Source: JADKAV01 sp963733395 (lineage in GTDB: Bacteria > Actinomycetota > Actinomycetes > S36-B12 > UBA10799). From it: DNA of 64,000 nt. The translations under genes were made by a program, and so were the position numbers. Position 1 is the stretch's first letter. The number at the start of each line of letters is the position of its first letter. The notes under the pieces were generated by a model. The model did not search any database. It had not been told where the DNA came from and saw nothing but the letters and a program-made list of their open reading frames with translations. Positions 1-7,510 of this stretch are shown here, in pieces. The stretch is from positions 124,001-188,000 of the forward strand of contig CAVTCZ010000005.1 of NCBI GenBank assembly GCA_963733395.1, read 5' to 3'.

Positions 1-266
1 TCGTCGGCGCCATCGGTCACCGCCCGGGCGGCCTCGGTGGCCTTGATCCCCGCCTTGTGCTTCCCGCTGGGGAACGCGCACACGGTCGCCACGGCGACGC
101 CGTGCAACCAGTCGGCGGGGATCGGCAGGAAGGACGGGGAGACGCAGACGCTGAACACCCCCAACTCGCCTGCCTGCCGACAGTGTGCTGCGACGTCGGC
201 GGCCGTGGCCTCGGGCTTGAGCAGGGTGTGGTCGACCATGCCGGCCAACTGTGCTGGGGTGATCAT
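1..266 (-). CDS. deoC: Deoxyribose-phosphate aldolase, C-terminus cut by window edge
   Basis: Reverse-strand reading from ATG at 266 gives MITPAQLAGMVDHTLLKPEA and continues with a CVSP motif to base 1. This is the typical N-terminus of DeoC, a class I aldolase that splits 2-deoxyribose-5-phosphate into glyceraldehyde-3-phosphate and acetaldehyde. Only about 88 residues are present, so the catalytic lysines lie outside the window. A GGAGG ribosome binding site sits 5 nt before the ATG and the preceding gene ends 11 nt upstream, so it is the last visible member of the pnp-mutase-RNase-barstar operon. DeoC fits a pathway running from nucleoside phosphorolysis through pentose-1-phosphate and pentose-5-phosphate. 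Confidence 0.9.
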   Translation of the reverse strand, partial: MITPAQLAGMVDHTLLKPEATAADVAAHCRQAGELGVFSVCVSPSFLPIPADWLHGVAVATVCAFPSGKHKAGIKATEAARAVTDGAD

Positions 267-277
267 GTGTCCTCCGG

Positions 278-928
278 TCAGAACGAGATGAACTCGATGC
301 GGTTGCCAAACGGATCGTGGGTGTGGAACCGCCGCAGGTCGGGCAGTTCGGCGGCCGGCCGGACCTCATGGCCGGCGGCGTCCAGGCGGGCGATCAGGTC
401 GTCGTAGTCCCGGACCAGGATGGCCGGGTGTGCCTGCGTGGCCGGCTCGAACTGCTGCTGCACCCCCAGGTGCAGGTTCAGGGCTTCGCCGGTCAGCCAC
501 ACGCCTCCGCGCGAGGCCAGCGCCAACGGCTTGGGGGTCTCGGTCAAACCGATCAGGTCGATCCAGTAGGTGCGGGCGATGTCCTCGGAACCGGCCGGGA
601 TCGCCACCTGCACATGGTCGAGGGCGAAGTCCGGCTGCGGTGCACTCAGCACATCGTCGACGATGAGCAGATCCGCGCCGTCGGTGAAGCGCTCGGTCAT
701 GATGTCGATGGCCGTCTCCCGGGAGGCGGCATCCAGGTCGGAGGCGCCGGTCCACACCACCAGCAGCGATGTCCGACCGCGGGTGAAGTCGCTGAGGCAG
801 TCGGCGAAGGCGTCCCAGTTGTGTCCGAAGTAGTCCGGGAAGTCCAGCGAGCGTGCGCAGGCGGCGAGGAACGCCTGCTTGTCGCGAGCGTCGCGGGTGT
901 CGAGCACCACCACCTCGGGCGGACTCAT
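278..928 (-). CDS. Barstar-like RNase inhibitor fused to a VOC (glyoxalase-fold) domain
   Basis: 216 aa from ATG at 928. Residues about 1-95 match the barstar family, with the signature FPDYFGHNWDAFADCL. Barstars bind and block barnase-type RNases in the cytoplasm. Residues about 100-216 match the vicinal-oxygen-chelate fold: LDHVQVAI, then LNLHLGV, then the terminal DPFGNRIEFISF, with His and Glu at usual metal-ligand places. The ATG overlaps the stop of the RNase gene (ATGA), so toxin and inhibitor are translationally coupled. The longer upstream reading in this frame runs through the RNase gene and is rejected. The VOC substrate, if any, cannot be read from sequence. The barstar assignment is strong; the purpose of the fusion is unknown. 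Confidence 0.85.
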   Translation of the reverse strand: MSPPEVVVLDTRDARDKQAFLAACARSLDFPDYFGHNWDAFADCLSDFTRGRTSLLVVWTGASDLDAASRETAIDIMTERFTDGADLLIVDDVLSAPQPDFALDHVQVAIPAGSEDIARTYWIDLIGLTETPKPLALASRGGVWLTGEALNLHLGVQQQFEPATQAHPAILVRDYDDLIARLDAAGHEVRPAAELPDLRRFHTHDPFGNRIEFISF

Positions 929-1389
929 TGCACCACCTCCCGGAAGGAGTCGTAATGGTCGTCGGTGTAGAAGACGACGCCGTCCTCGCCGACGACGAAC
1001 CGTCGTGCGCCCCGGTCCGGCGAACCCGGCGTGGGGACGGTGTATTCGCGGTACCACCCGTTGGGCTCGTCCGGCAGGATCCCTTCCCGGTTGCCGAAGA
1101 CTTGGTCGTCCTGCGGGTAGGGGTAGGGTCCGTCGTCGAGGATCAGCACGTAGGTTCGTTGGGCTTCGGTGGGCAAGGTGGAAAGAGCCACGGTGGGAAG
1201 GCCGCTGGTGCCCTTGCCGGGGGTGACGGTGACCGCCGCTTGCGGGCTTGCTGAGCCGTCGACGAAAGAGGCTGAGACCGTGGGCGATGTGGCCGGTTCG
1301 CCGGATCCGTTGCCGGTGAGTGTGACGAACAGGAATCCGGCGAGGATGACGATCAGGCCGGCCGCGACCAGGGTTCTGGCGTTCTTCAC
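925..1389 (-). CDS. Exported or membrane-anchored guanyl-specific RNase (barnase/RNase Sa-like)
   Basis: 154 aa from GTG at 1389. Residues about 7-27 are a hydrophobic N-terminal segment (signal peptide or anchor), followed by a Thr/Ser/Pro-rich linker. Residues about 90-154 are a microbial RNase fold: QVFGNREGILP, then WYREYTV (catalytic Glu), then RGARRFV (catalytic Arg), then TDDHYDSF (catalytic His). The E/R/H triad order matches RNase Sa and barnase. The GTG overlaps the mutase stop by 4 bp (GTGA), and its 3' end overlaps the barstar-VOC start. The likely role is degradation of extracellular RNA, either for nucleotide scavenging with the downstream salvage enzymes or as a weapon; the operon context favours scavenging. 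Family call is confident, role is inferred. Confidence 0.82.
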   Translation of the reverse strand: MKNARTLVAAGLIVILAGFLFVTLTGNGSGEPATSPTVSASFVDGSASPQAAVTVTPGKGTSGLPTVALSTLPTEAQRTYVLILDDGPYPYPQDDQVFGNREGILPDEPNGWYREYTVPTPGSPDRGARRFVVGEDGVVFYTDDHYDSFREVVQ

Positions 1390-3008
1390 GTCGCCGCCAA
1401 GAACCGTTCCAACCCGGCGCGCAGTTGTGCCATGCGCTGGGCGGCGCGGGCCTTGTCAGCGGCGAGATCCCCGGTCTGCTCGACGACTTCCAGGTACACC
1501 TTCAATTTGGCCTCCGTGCCACTGGGGCGGGCCACAACCCGGCCACCACCGGCCAGAGTCAGGCGCAGGCCCTCTGTCGGTGGCAGCCCTGTGGCGGCGG
1601 AGTCGGTGAGGTCCGTGACCCCGGACAGGTCGGCGATGGCATCCTTCGGGCGGGCGGCCAGGGCCGCAAGTGCCCGGTCCCGGTCGGAGAGGTCCTGTAC
1701 CCGGATACTGATCTGGTCGGTGAGGTAGACACCGTGCTGCGCGGCGAGGGCATCGAGTTGTCCGGCCACCGAGGAGCCCAGCTTCTGCAGGTGCGCTGCC
1801 AGTTCCAGCATCCGCACCGACGCGCTGATCCCGTCCTTGTCCCGCACCGTCTGCGGGTCCACGCAGTAGCCCAGGGCTTCCTCATAGCCGTACACGATGT
1901 CGTCCGGCCGGGTGATCCACTTGAAACCCGTGAGCGTCTGGCGGAAGCCGAGGCCCGCGGCCCGCGCGACCGCCTCCAGCATGGAGCTCGAGACGATCGT
2001 GGTGACCAGACTGCCCTGGACCGGGGCGCGCGCGGCCGTCCACCAGCCCAGCAGGACACCGACCTCGTCGCCGCGCAACATCCGGAAGCCGGTTTCGGTG
2101 GGGATGCCAACCGCGCACCGGTCGGCGTCGGGGTCGTTGGCGATGATCAGGTCGGCACCGACCCGGGTGGCTGCCGCCAGCGCCAGGTCCATGGCGCCGG
2201 GCTCTTCCGGGTTGGGGAAGGCCACGGTCGGGAAGGCGGCGTCCGGGGCGAACTGCTCGGCCACCGGGTGCAGGTCGATGAAGCCCAGGCGCTGGCACAC
2301 CGACTCGAACAATCCGCCGCCGACGCCGTGCATGGCTGAATAGACCACCGTCAGCCGGGCGCCGTCGGTCGTCGCCGGGTCGGCCAGCGAGATCACTCGG
2401 TCGAGATACGCCTCGACGATGCCCTCGTCGAGGGTGACCCAGTCATCGGACTGGGGGATGGCAGCGTAGGCCGGCTGCGCGGCGATGCGTTGCGAGATCT
2501 CGGCGTCGGCGGGGGAGACGATCTGCATGCCGTCGCCGAGGTACACCTTGTAGCCGTTGTCCTGTGGCGGGTTGTGGCTTGCCGTCACGACCACCCCGGC
2601 GTCGGCACCTCTCGCACGGATCGCGTAAGCCAGTACCGGAGTGGGCAGTCTGCGGGGGAGCACCTCGGCCTGCAGGCCGGCCCCGGCGGCGATGGCCGCG
2701 GTGAGTTCGGCGAACTCCCGGCTGTTGCGTCGGGCGTCGTAGCCGATGACGATCTTGGCGCCGCCGGTGTCCGTCACGTATTGGCACAACCCGGCGGCGG
2801 CCTTGGCCACCACGATGTGGTTCATGGCGGCCGGTCCGGGCCCGAGCGGGCCGCGCAGGCCCGCGGTGCCGAAGGTGAGCGGTCCGGCGAAGGCCAGGGC
2901 GAGAGCCGCGTGATCGTCCGCGTCGAGCCATTCCTGCAGCCGCGCCCGGGTTTGCGGGTCGGGATCTTCTGCGAGCCAGGCCTGCGCCTGTGCGATCAGG
3001 TCGGTCAC
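1386..3008 (-). CDS. Phosphoglucomutase/phosphomannomutase family protein (PGM2/phosphopentomutase-like)
   Basis: 540 aa from GTG at 3008, the usual length for the long PGM2-like branch. Visible motifs are FGTAGLRG (N-terminal substrate loop), VVTASHNP near residue 140 (catalytic Ser loop), NDPDADR near residue 290 (Mg site), GYEEALGY (sugar-binding loop) and RPSGTEAKLKVY near the C-terminus (phosphate-binding loop). It probably interconverts sugar-1- and sugar-6-phosphates or pentose-1- and 5-phosphates. Overlap with pnp upstream (GTGA) and the presence of deoC downstream favour a phosphopentomutase role in nucleoside catabolism. The same pair, deoD with pmmB, is adjacent in M. tuberculosis. 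Substrate preference is inferred from context only. Confidence 0.9.
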   Translation of the reverse strand: MTDLIAQAQAWLAEDPDPQTRARLQEWLDADDHAALALAFAGPLTFGTAGLRGPLGPGPAAMNHIVVAKAAAGLCQYVTDTGGAKIVIGYDARRNSREFAELTAAIAAGAGLQAEVLPRRLPTPVLAYAIRARGADAGVVVTASHNPPQDNGYKVYLGDGMQIVSPADAEISQRIAAQPAYAAIPQSDDWVTLDEGIVEAYLDRVISLADPATTDGARLTVVYSAMHGVGGGLFESVCQRLGFIDLHPVAEQFAPDAAFPTVAFPNPEEPGAMDLALAAATRVGADLIIANDPDADRCAVGIPTETGFRMLRGDEVGVLLGWWTAARAPVQGSLVTTIVSSSMLEAVARAAGLGFRQTLTGFKWITRPDDIVYGYEEALGYCVDPQTVRDKDGISASVRMLELAAHLQKLGSSVAGQLDALAAQHGVYLTDQISIRVQDLSDRDRALAALAARPKDAIADLSGVTDLTDSAATGLPPTEGLRLTLAGGGRVVARPSGTEAKLKVYLEVVEQTGDLAADKARAAQRMAQLRAGLERFLAAT

Positions 3009-3796
3009 AACTGCTCCAGGATGTTCTTGAGCAGCCCGGCGATCCGCGTCGCTGCATCCTTGCCCGCCTGCAGCACCTCGGCGTGGTGGAGGGCCTCCCC
3101 GGTCATGCCGGCGGCAGCGTTCGTGACCAGCGACATACCCAGGAGCTCCATGCCGGCGGCCTTGGCGGCGATGGCTTCGAGCACGGTCGACATGCCGACG
3201 AGATCCGCACCTAGGATCCCGGCCATGCGCACTTCCGCCGGCGTCTCGTACTGAGGGCCGATGAACTGCGCGTAGACACCTTCGTCCAGGCTCGGATCGA
3301 TGGACCGGGCCAGGTCGCGCAGGCGCCGGGAGTAGACCTCGGTGAGGTCCACGAAGTCCGCACCGACCAATGGCGTGTGCGCCGTGAGGTTGAGATGGTC
3401 GGCGATGAGTACCGGCGTCCCCGGCGCCCAGTCGGGGTTCAAGCCGCCGCAGCCGTTCGTGAGGACCAGGATCGAGCATCCTGCCGCCGCGGCGGTGCGC
3501 ACGCCGTGCACGACTGCCGCCACGCCGCGACCCTCGTAGAAGTGGGTCCGCCCGGAGAACAGCAGGGCGTTCTTCTGGCCCACTCGGACGCTGCGCAGGG
3601 CGCCGGAATGGCCGGCGACAGCGGAGGCGGAGAAGCCGGGCAGTTCGGTGTATGGCACCTCCGCGACGAGCGGGAACGCATCGGCGGCGGCCGACCATCC
3701 GCTGCCCAGCACGACTGCCACGTCGTGGCGCTCGATACCGGTCTTCTCAGCGATCGCGGCAGCAGCCTGCCGCGCGAGTTCGTCAGGTGTACTCAC
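3005..3796 (-). CDS. punA: Purine-nucleoside phosphorylase, trimeric type
   Basis: 263 aa from GTG at 3796. The chain shows VVLGSGW (phosphate loop), SGRTHFYEG, LTNGCGGLNPD, GPQYETPAEVRM (purine and ribose binding Glu-Thr), GADLVGMST and VTNAAAG (Asn of the base site), all hallmarks of the high-molecular-weight PNP family that phosphorolyses inosine and guanosine. The GTG is chosen because a TAATGT hexamer ends 7 nt upstream, giving a leaderless transcript. An ATG at 3826 would add ten residues but lies upstream of that hexamer. It is first in the salvage operon and overlaps the mutase start by 4 bp. Confidence 0.92.
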   Translation of the reverse strand: MSTPDELARQAAAAIAEKTGIERHDVAVVLGSGWSAAADAFPLVAEVPYTELPGFSASAVAGHSGALRSVRVGQKNALLFSGRTHFYEGRGVAAVVHGVRTAAAAGCSILVLTNGCGGLNPDWAPGTPVLIADHLNLTAHTPLVGADFVDLTEVYSRRLRDLARSIDPSLDEGVYAQFIGPQYETPAEVRMAGILGADLVGMSTVLEAIAAKAAGMELLGMSLVTNAAAGMTGEALHHAEVLQAGKDAATRIAGLLKNILEQL

Positions 3797-3803
3797 GCGA
3801 CCC

Positions 3804-3809
3804 ACATTA
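3804..3809 (-). promoter_or_regulatory. Leaderless -10 (TAATGT) of the pnp salvage operon
   Basis: Reverse-strand TAATGT ends 7 nt before the GTG of pnp, the spacing at which transcription would begin at the start codon itself. No ribosome binding site precedes the GTG. Confidence 0.6.
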
Positions 3810-4093
3810 GGGGTTGGGTGCGACATGAAGCCCCCCGTGAACAGTCCCTGTGACCGATGTGCGGGTTCGGCGCTGGGCAGGTGACTGCTCCCTCGCGGTG
3901 GTTTCGGGGGTTGTCCCGTCTCCGGATCTGGTGTTCGCCCCGGAGCGCTTCGGATTCCCGCTGGTAGTCGGGGTGCGTGTGGCGGACGGTTGGCTCGGAT
4001 CTGAGCGCCGGGGCCGTATTTGGCGCCAACAGCACAACCGCTCATGCCAGCGGGACCGCGGCCGGCTTCAGCCCGTCACGCGGCAGGGGCGCC
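3810..4093. other. Intergenic stretch with no recognisable gene
   Basis: About 280 bases between the pnp promoter and the end of the next minus-strand gene. Reading frames here show no family resemblance, and no clear terminator or repeat was found. It may hold a distal promoter or be non-functional. Confidence 0.5.
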
Positions 4094-4546
4094 TCAGGGG
4101 CCGTTCGAGGAGCACGGGCGCGTGCGCAGGTCCCGTACGTAGTCCTCGGGCGCCCCGGCCTTCTCGGCGGCGTCGGAGATGATGCCGAGGTACCGGGCCG
4201 AGGGCAGGCCGCCCTCGTAGTCGTTGAGCACGTAGAGCCAGGCGACGACGTCGCCCTCGAGGGTCTGCACACGCACCCGGATCTTGGAGTAGATGCCGAG
4301 TTCTGTGCCCTCCCATTGGTCGAGCAGGTTCTCGTCGAGGCCGTTGACGTCGTAGAGCATGACGAACACCTGGTGGCCGGGGTCCTCGACCACTGTCGCC
4401 AGGGCGCCCTCCCAGCCCATGTCCACGCCCCCGAACGTGAGCCGCCACCCGTCCAGCCAGCCCACCCCCGAGGCAGGCGAATGGGGGGCGATATCCAGCA
4501 TGCGTTCCGGGTCCATATTCGACGCGTAGGCGGCGTACAGGGTCAC
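4094..4546 (-). CDS. Gamma-glutamylcyclotransferase-like (AIG2-fold) protein
   Basis: 150 aa from GTG at 4546. The N-terminus YAAYASNMDPERM is the YGSN-type loop of the gamma-glutamylcyclotransferase/AIG2 fold, followed by WRLTFGG and YDVNGLDENLLDQWEG, where the acidic residue of the active site normally lies. The family cleaves gamma-glutamyl amines or acts as a generic cyclotransferase; the substrate is not evident. TAGTCT lies 6 nt before the GTG, so the gene appears leaderless. It is transcribed divergently from pirin across 77 bp. Confidence 0.8.
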   Translation of the reverse strand: MTLYAAYASNMDPERMLDIAPHSPASGVGWLDGWRLTFGGVDMGWEGALATVVEDPGHQVFVMLYDVNGLDENLLDQWEGTELGIYSKIRVRVQTLEGDVVAWLYVLNDYEGGLPSARYLGIISDAAEKAGAPEDYVRDLRTRPCSSNGP

Positions 4547-4552
4547 GCAGGC

Positions 4553-4558
4553 AGACTA
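4553..4558 (-). promoter_or_regulatory. Leaderless -10 (TAGTCT) of the cyclotransferase-like gene
   Basis: TAGTCT on the minus strand, 6 nt before GTG 4546. On the plus strand TGCAAT at 4612-4617 lies 6 nt before the pirin ATG, so each divergent gene has its own candidate hexamer. Confidence 0.55.
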
Positions 4559-4623
4559 GCGCCGCTGTCCAGTGCCGCCCGGCAGCGGGCGACACACGGC
4601 GGCGATGGTGGTGCAATCGAGCC

Positions 4624-5568
4624 ATGAGCAATGTGGAACAGCGACCGCAGGAGGCCGCCTGCGGTGGCCGGACCGGACCGTCGCCGCAGCCGGTGTTGTT
4701 GGAGCCCCGGGAGGTGCCCTTGGGCGGGCCCCGGGACATGACCGTCCGCAGGACGCTGCCGCACAAACAGATCCGCACGATCGGCGCCTGGTGCTTCATC
4801 GATCACTTCGGCCCGGACGACCAGCGGATGTCCGTGCCGCCGCATCCGCACATCGGCCTGCAGACCGTGTCGTGGTTGTTCGCCGGTGAAGTGGAGCACC
4901 GGGACAGTCTCGGGTCGCTGCAGGTGGTGCGGCCGGGGCAGGTGAACGTGATGACCGCAGGTAGCGGCATCGCGCACTCGGAGTACTCGACACCGGGAGC
5001 CGGGCTTCTGCATGGCGTCCAGCTCTGGGTCGCCCTGACCGACCGGCACCGTGACGCGGACCCGGCGTTCGAGCACCTCGCGGACCTGCCCACGGTGGTC
5101 GACGACGGCCTGCGAGCGACCGTGATGGTGGGGGAGTTCGCAGGCGCACGGTCCCCGGCCACGACGTTCTCACCGTTGGTCGGTGCGGAGGTGTCGGTGA
5201 CCGATGCCGTCGTGCCGGTGGAGCCGGACTTCGAATACGCGGTGCTGGCGATCGACGACGATCTGGAGGTCGACGGTTTCCGGGTTCCGAAGGCTTCGTT
5301 GCAGTACCTGGGCTGGGGGCGGCAGCAACTGGAGTTCGCCGCCGAGCGGCCGGTGAGGGTGCTGGTCCTCGGCGGGGAACCCCTGGCCGATCACCTGCTC
5401 ATGTGGTGGAACTTCGTGGGTCGCGATCACGATGAGATCGTGCGGGCCCGCGATCAATGGGAGTCCGGCGACGCCCGCTTCGGCGTGGTCGCGGGCGACC
5501 CGAACCCGCGGCTGCCCGCTCCGCCGATGCCCACCACCTCGCTCAAGCCCCGGCCACCGCGCCGGTGA
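4624..5568 (+). CDS. Pirin family protein
   Basis: 314 aa. The N-terminal cupin carries the pirin signature: FIDHFGPD, then PPHPHIGLQTVSWLFAGEVEHRDS with the metal-binding His pair and Glu, then GSGIAHSEYS. A second cupin domain follows, ending LADHLLMWWNFVGRDHDEI, as in bacterial pirins. Some pirins have quercetinase activity or bind regulators; the role here is unknown. The gene ends 3 bp before the convergent ligD gene, so the two share a terminator region or none. Confidence 0.9.
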   Translation: MSNVEQRPQEAACGGRTGPSPQPVLLEPREVPLGGPRDMTVRRTLPHKQIRTIGAWCFIDHFGPDDQRMSVPPHPHIGLQTVSWLFAGEVEHRDSLGSLQVVRPGQVNVMTAGSGIAHSEYSTPGAGLLHGVQLWVALTDRHRDADPAFEHLADLPTVVDDGLRATVMVGEFAGARSPATTFSPLVGAEVSVTDAVVPVEPDFEYAVLAIDDDLEVDGFRVPKASLQYLGWGRQQLEFAAERPVRVLVLGGEPLADHLLMWWNFVGRDHDEIVRARDQWESGDARFGVVAGDPNPRLPAPPMPTTSLKPRPPRR

Positions 5569-5571
5569 GGC

Positions 5572-6402
5572 TCACATCTGCATCAGGTCGCCGTACTCCT
5601 GCAGCCGGGCCATCGTCTCGCTGAACAGGAACTGCTCGGTCAGCCCCTCCTTGACTTCCCCCCAGGTGACCGGAGTGGCCGCGTACGGAAGGTCTTTCCC
5701 GCGCAGGGAGTAGGGCGTGATCGTGGTCTTGGCGGGGTTGTTCTGGCTCCAGTCGATGAACACCCGCCGCTCGCGCTTCGACTTGGTCATGGTCGCCACC
5801 ACGACGTCGGGGTGCTTCGCCGCCAGGTCGCCGGCCATCGATCGCGCGTAGTTCAGCACGGCTTCGGCCGCCATCGGTTCCGGGAACGGGACGTACAGTT
5901 GCATGCCCTTGGACCCGCTGGTCACCGGTACGGCGGACAATCCGTCAGCGCCGAGGTAGCCCGCGACGAGCGCCGCCACGTCGCAGCACTGCGGGAGGCC
6001 GGCACCCGGTCCCGGATCGAGGTCGACGACCAGGCGGTCGACCATGCCAGGCTCCCGCCATTGCGGGGTGTGCAGTTCCAGCGCGTTGTTCTGCGCCGAC
6101 CACACCACGGCGGCGACTTCGTCGAACACCGGGTAGTGGATGGAGTTGACCACCGTCTGCGGGATCCACTCGGGCATGCCATCGGGGGCGTTCTTCTCGA
6201 AGAACGACTGCGCCCCCACACCGTGCGGGAACCGGATGCGGGTCACCGGCCGTCCCGCCGTTTGGCCGATCACCGCCGGCCCGACCGTGGCGTAGTAGTC
6301 GACCACCTGGCTCTTGGTCACCCCGAGTTTCGGGTACATCACCTTGGTCAGACTGGTCAGCCGCACCTGGCGTCCCTCAACCTGGGCGACGATGGCAGAC
6401 AC
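5572..6402 (-). CDS. ligD: LigD-type polymerase (primase-polymerase) domain protein of NHEJ
   Basis: 276 aa, a stand-alone LigD polymerase domain without ligase or phosphoesterase modules. Visible blocks: LTSLTKVMYPKLGVTKSQVV, FFEKNAPDGMPEW, VVDLDPGPG (the catalytic Asp pair), SGSKGMQLYVP (substrate loop) and KRERRVFIDWSQN. In mycobacteria and Streptomyces these enzymes fill ends during Ku-dependent double-strand break repair. The GTG at 6402 is preceded by TAGGGT at 6 nt, giving a leaderless mRNA. It is divergent from ku across 100 bp. A ligase partner must lie elsewhere in the genome. Confidence 0.92.
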   Translation of the reverse strand: MSAIVAQVEGRQVRLTSLTKVMYPKLGVTKSQVVDYYATVGPAVIGQTAGRPVTRIRFPHGVGAQSFFEKNAPDGMPEWIPQTVVNSIHYPVFDEVAAVVWSAQNNALELHTPQWREPGMVDRLVVDLDPGPGAGLPQCCDVAALVAGYLGADGLSAVPVTSGSKGMQLYVPFPEPMAAEAVLNYARSMAGDLAAKHPDVVVATMTKSKRERRVFIDWSQNNPAKTTITPYSLRGKDLPYAATPVTWGEVKEGLTEQFLFSETMARLQEYGDLMQM

Positions 6403-6408
6403 AGTACG

Positions 6409-6414
6409 ACCCTA
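6409..6414 (-). promoter_or_regulatory. Leaderless -10 (TAGGGT) of ligD polymerase gene
   Basis: TAGGGT on the minus strand, 6 nt before GTG 6402. The divergent ku gene has a weaker CATGCT at 6491-6496, also 6 nt before its GTG. Confidence 0.55.
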
Positions 6415-6502
6415 CGTTCGGCCGGGGCCGAATGGCCAATCGCGCAGTCTTAACGTCTGATGACATCTGGCATAGATCCGCCCGGACAGCCATGCTAGGG
6501 GC

Positions 6503-7510
6503 GTGCGTGCGATTTGGAAGGGCTCCGTCTCCTTCGGGCTGGTGTCCGTGCCGGTGAAGGCCTACACAGCGACCGAGGACCATGACGTGCGCTTCCATCA
6601 GGTGCATGCCGTCGACAACGGCCGGGTGAAGTACAACCGCGTGTGCCGCGAATGCGGCAAGGTGCTGGAGCTGGCTGAGATCGCCAAGGCCTACCAGGTG
6701 CCCAACGGCCCGACCATCGTGCTCTCCGACGAGGACTTCGCCAGCCTGCCGGTGACCGCCTCCAAGGACATCGAGGTGGTGGAGTTCGTGCCGACCGGCC
6801 AGGTCGACCCGGTCCGCTTCGACAAGGCCTATCTGCTCGAGCCCGACGAGAGGTCCTTGAAGCCGTACGTACTGCTCCGGCGCACCCTCGAGCAGACCGA
6901 TCTCACCGCCATCGTCAAGGTGAGCCTGCGGCAGAAACAGCAGTTGGGGGTGCTGCGGGTGCGCGAGGATGTGCTCATGCTGCAGACGATGTTGTGGCCC
7001 GACGAGGTGCGTGCCGCGCACTTCGACATCCTCGACCAGGACGTGGACATCCGGCCACAGGAGTTGGCGATGGCCTCGTCGCTGGTGGAGTCGCTCGCCG
7101 GCGATTTCGACCCGGCTGCCTACCACGACGACTACCGGGAGCAGTTGCTCGCCCTCATCGACGCCAAGCTGCACGGCGGGGAAGGGATTGTCGCCGCCGA
7201 GGCGCCCACTGGCGGTGGTGGCGAGGTCGTCGACCTGCTCACCGCGTTGCGGGAGTCACTGGCACGCACGGGTGGTTCGCAGTCGCCGACAGCACGTCCG
7301 GCGAAGAGTGCCCCAGCCAAGAAGGCCGTTGCGAGAAAGGCGCCCGCAGGTAAGGCACCCGCCAAGAAACCGGCGGCGAAGTCGACTGCGAAGTCGCCCG
7401 CCAAGGCCGTTGCCAAGAAACCAGCTGCGAAGAAGGCGCCCGCCAAGGCCGTTGCCAAGAAACCAGCTGCGAAGAAGGCACCCGCCAAGCGCTCGCGGAA
7501 GACCGCATGA
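6503..7510 (+). CDS. ku: Non-homologous end-joining protein Ku with Lys/Ala-rich tail
   Basis: 335 aa from GTG at 6503. Residues 1-255 are the bacterial Ku core: MRAIWKGSVSFGLVSVPVK, VCRECGKVLE and SLVESLAGDFDPAAYHDDYR. From about residue 265 the chain becomes a histone-H1-like tail of AKKxxAKKPAAK units, including a 14-residue unit repeated exactly in the DNA. Such tails in actinobacterial Ku proteins bind DNA non-specifically. Ku loads on broken ends and recruits LigD, whose polymerase domain is encoded divergently next door. The stop overlaps the start of the following flavoprotein gene (ATGA). Confidence 0.95.
   Translation: MRAIWKGSVSFGLVSVPVKAYTATEDHDVRFHQVHAVDNGRVKYNRVCRECGKVLELAEIAKAYQVPNGPTIVLSDEDFASLPVTASKDIEVVEFVPTGQVDPVRFDKAYLLEPDERSLKPYVLLRRTLEQTDLTAIVKVSLRQKQQLGVLRVREDVLMLQTMLWPDEVRAAHFDILDQDVDIRPQELAMASSLVESLAGDFDPAAYHDDYREQLLALIDAKLHGGEGIVAAEAPTGGGGEVVDLLTALRESLARTGGSQSPTARPAKSAPAKKAVARKAPAGKAPAKKPAAKSTAKSPAKAVAKKPAAKKAPAKAVAKKPAAKKAPAKRSRKTA
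7396..7479 (+). repeat. 42-bp tandem repeat in the ku tail (2 copies)
   Basis: Two nearly identical 42-bp copies, 7396-7437 and 7438-7479, encode the 14-residue unit PAKAVAKKPAAKKA. The near-identity at DNA level suggests a recent slip duplication, so tail length may vary between strains. Confidence 0.9.

Noticed and set aside
925..1389. RNase as a contact-dependent or polymorphic toxin
   Set aside because: The protein is small with only a signal/anchor segment and lacks delivery domains (no RHS, WXG or pre-toxin region); operon context points to salvage instead.
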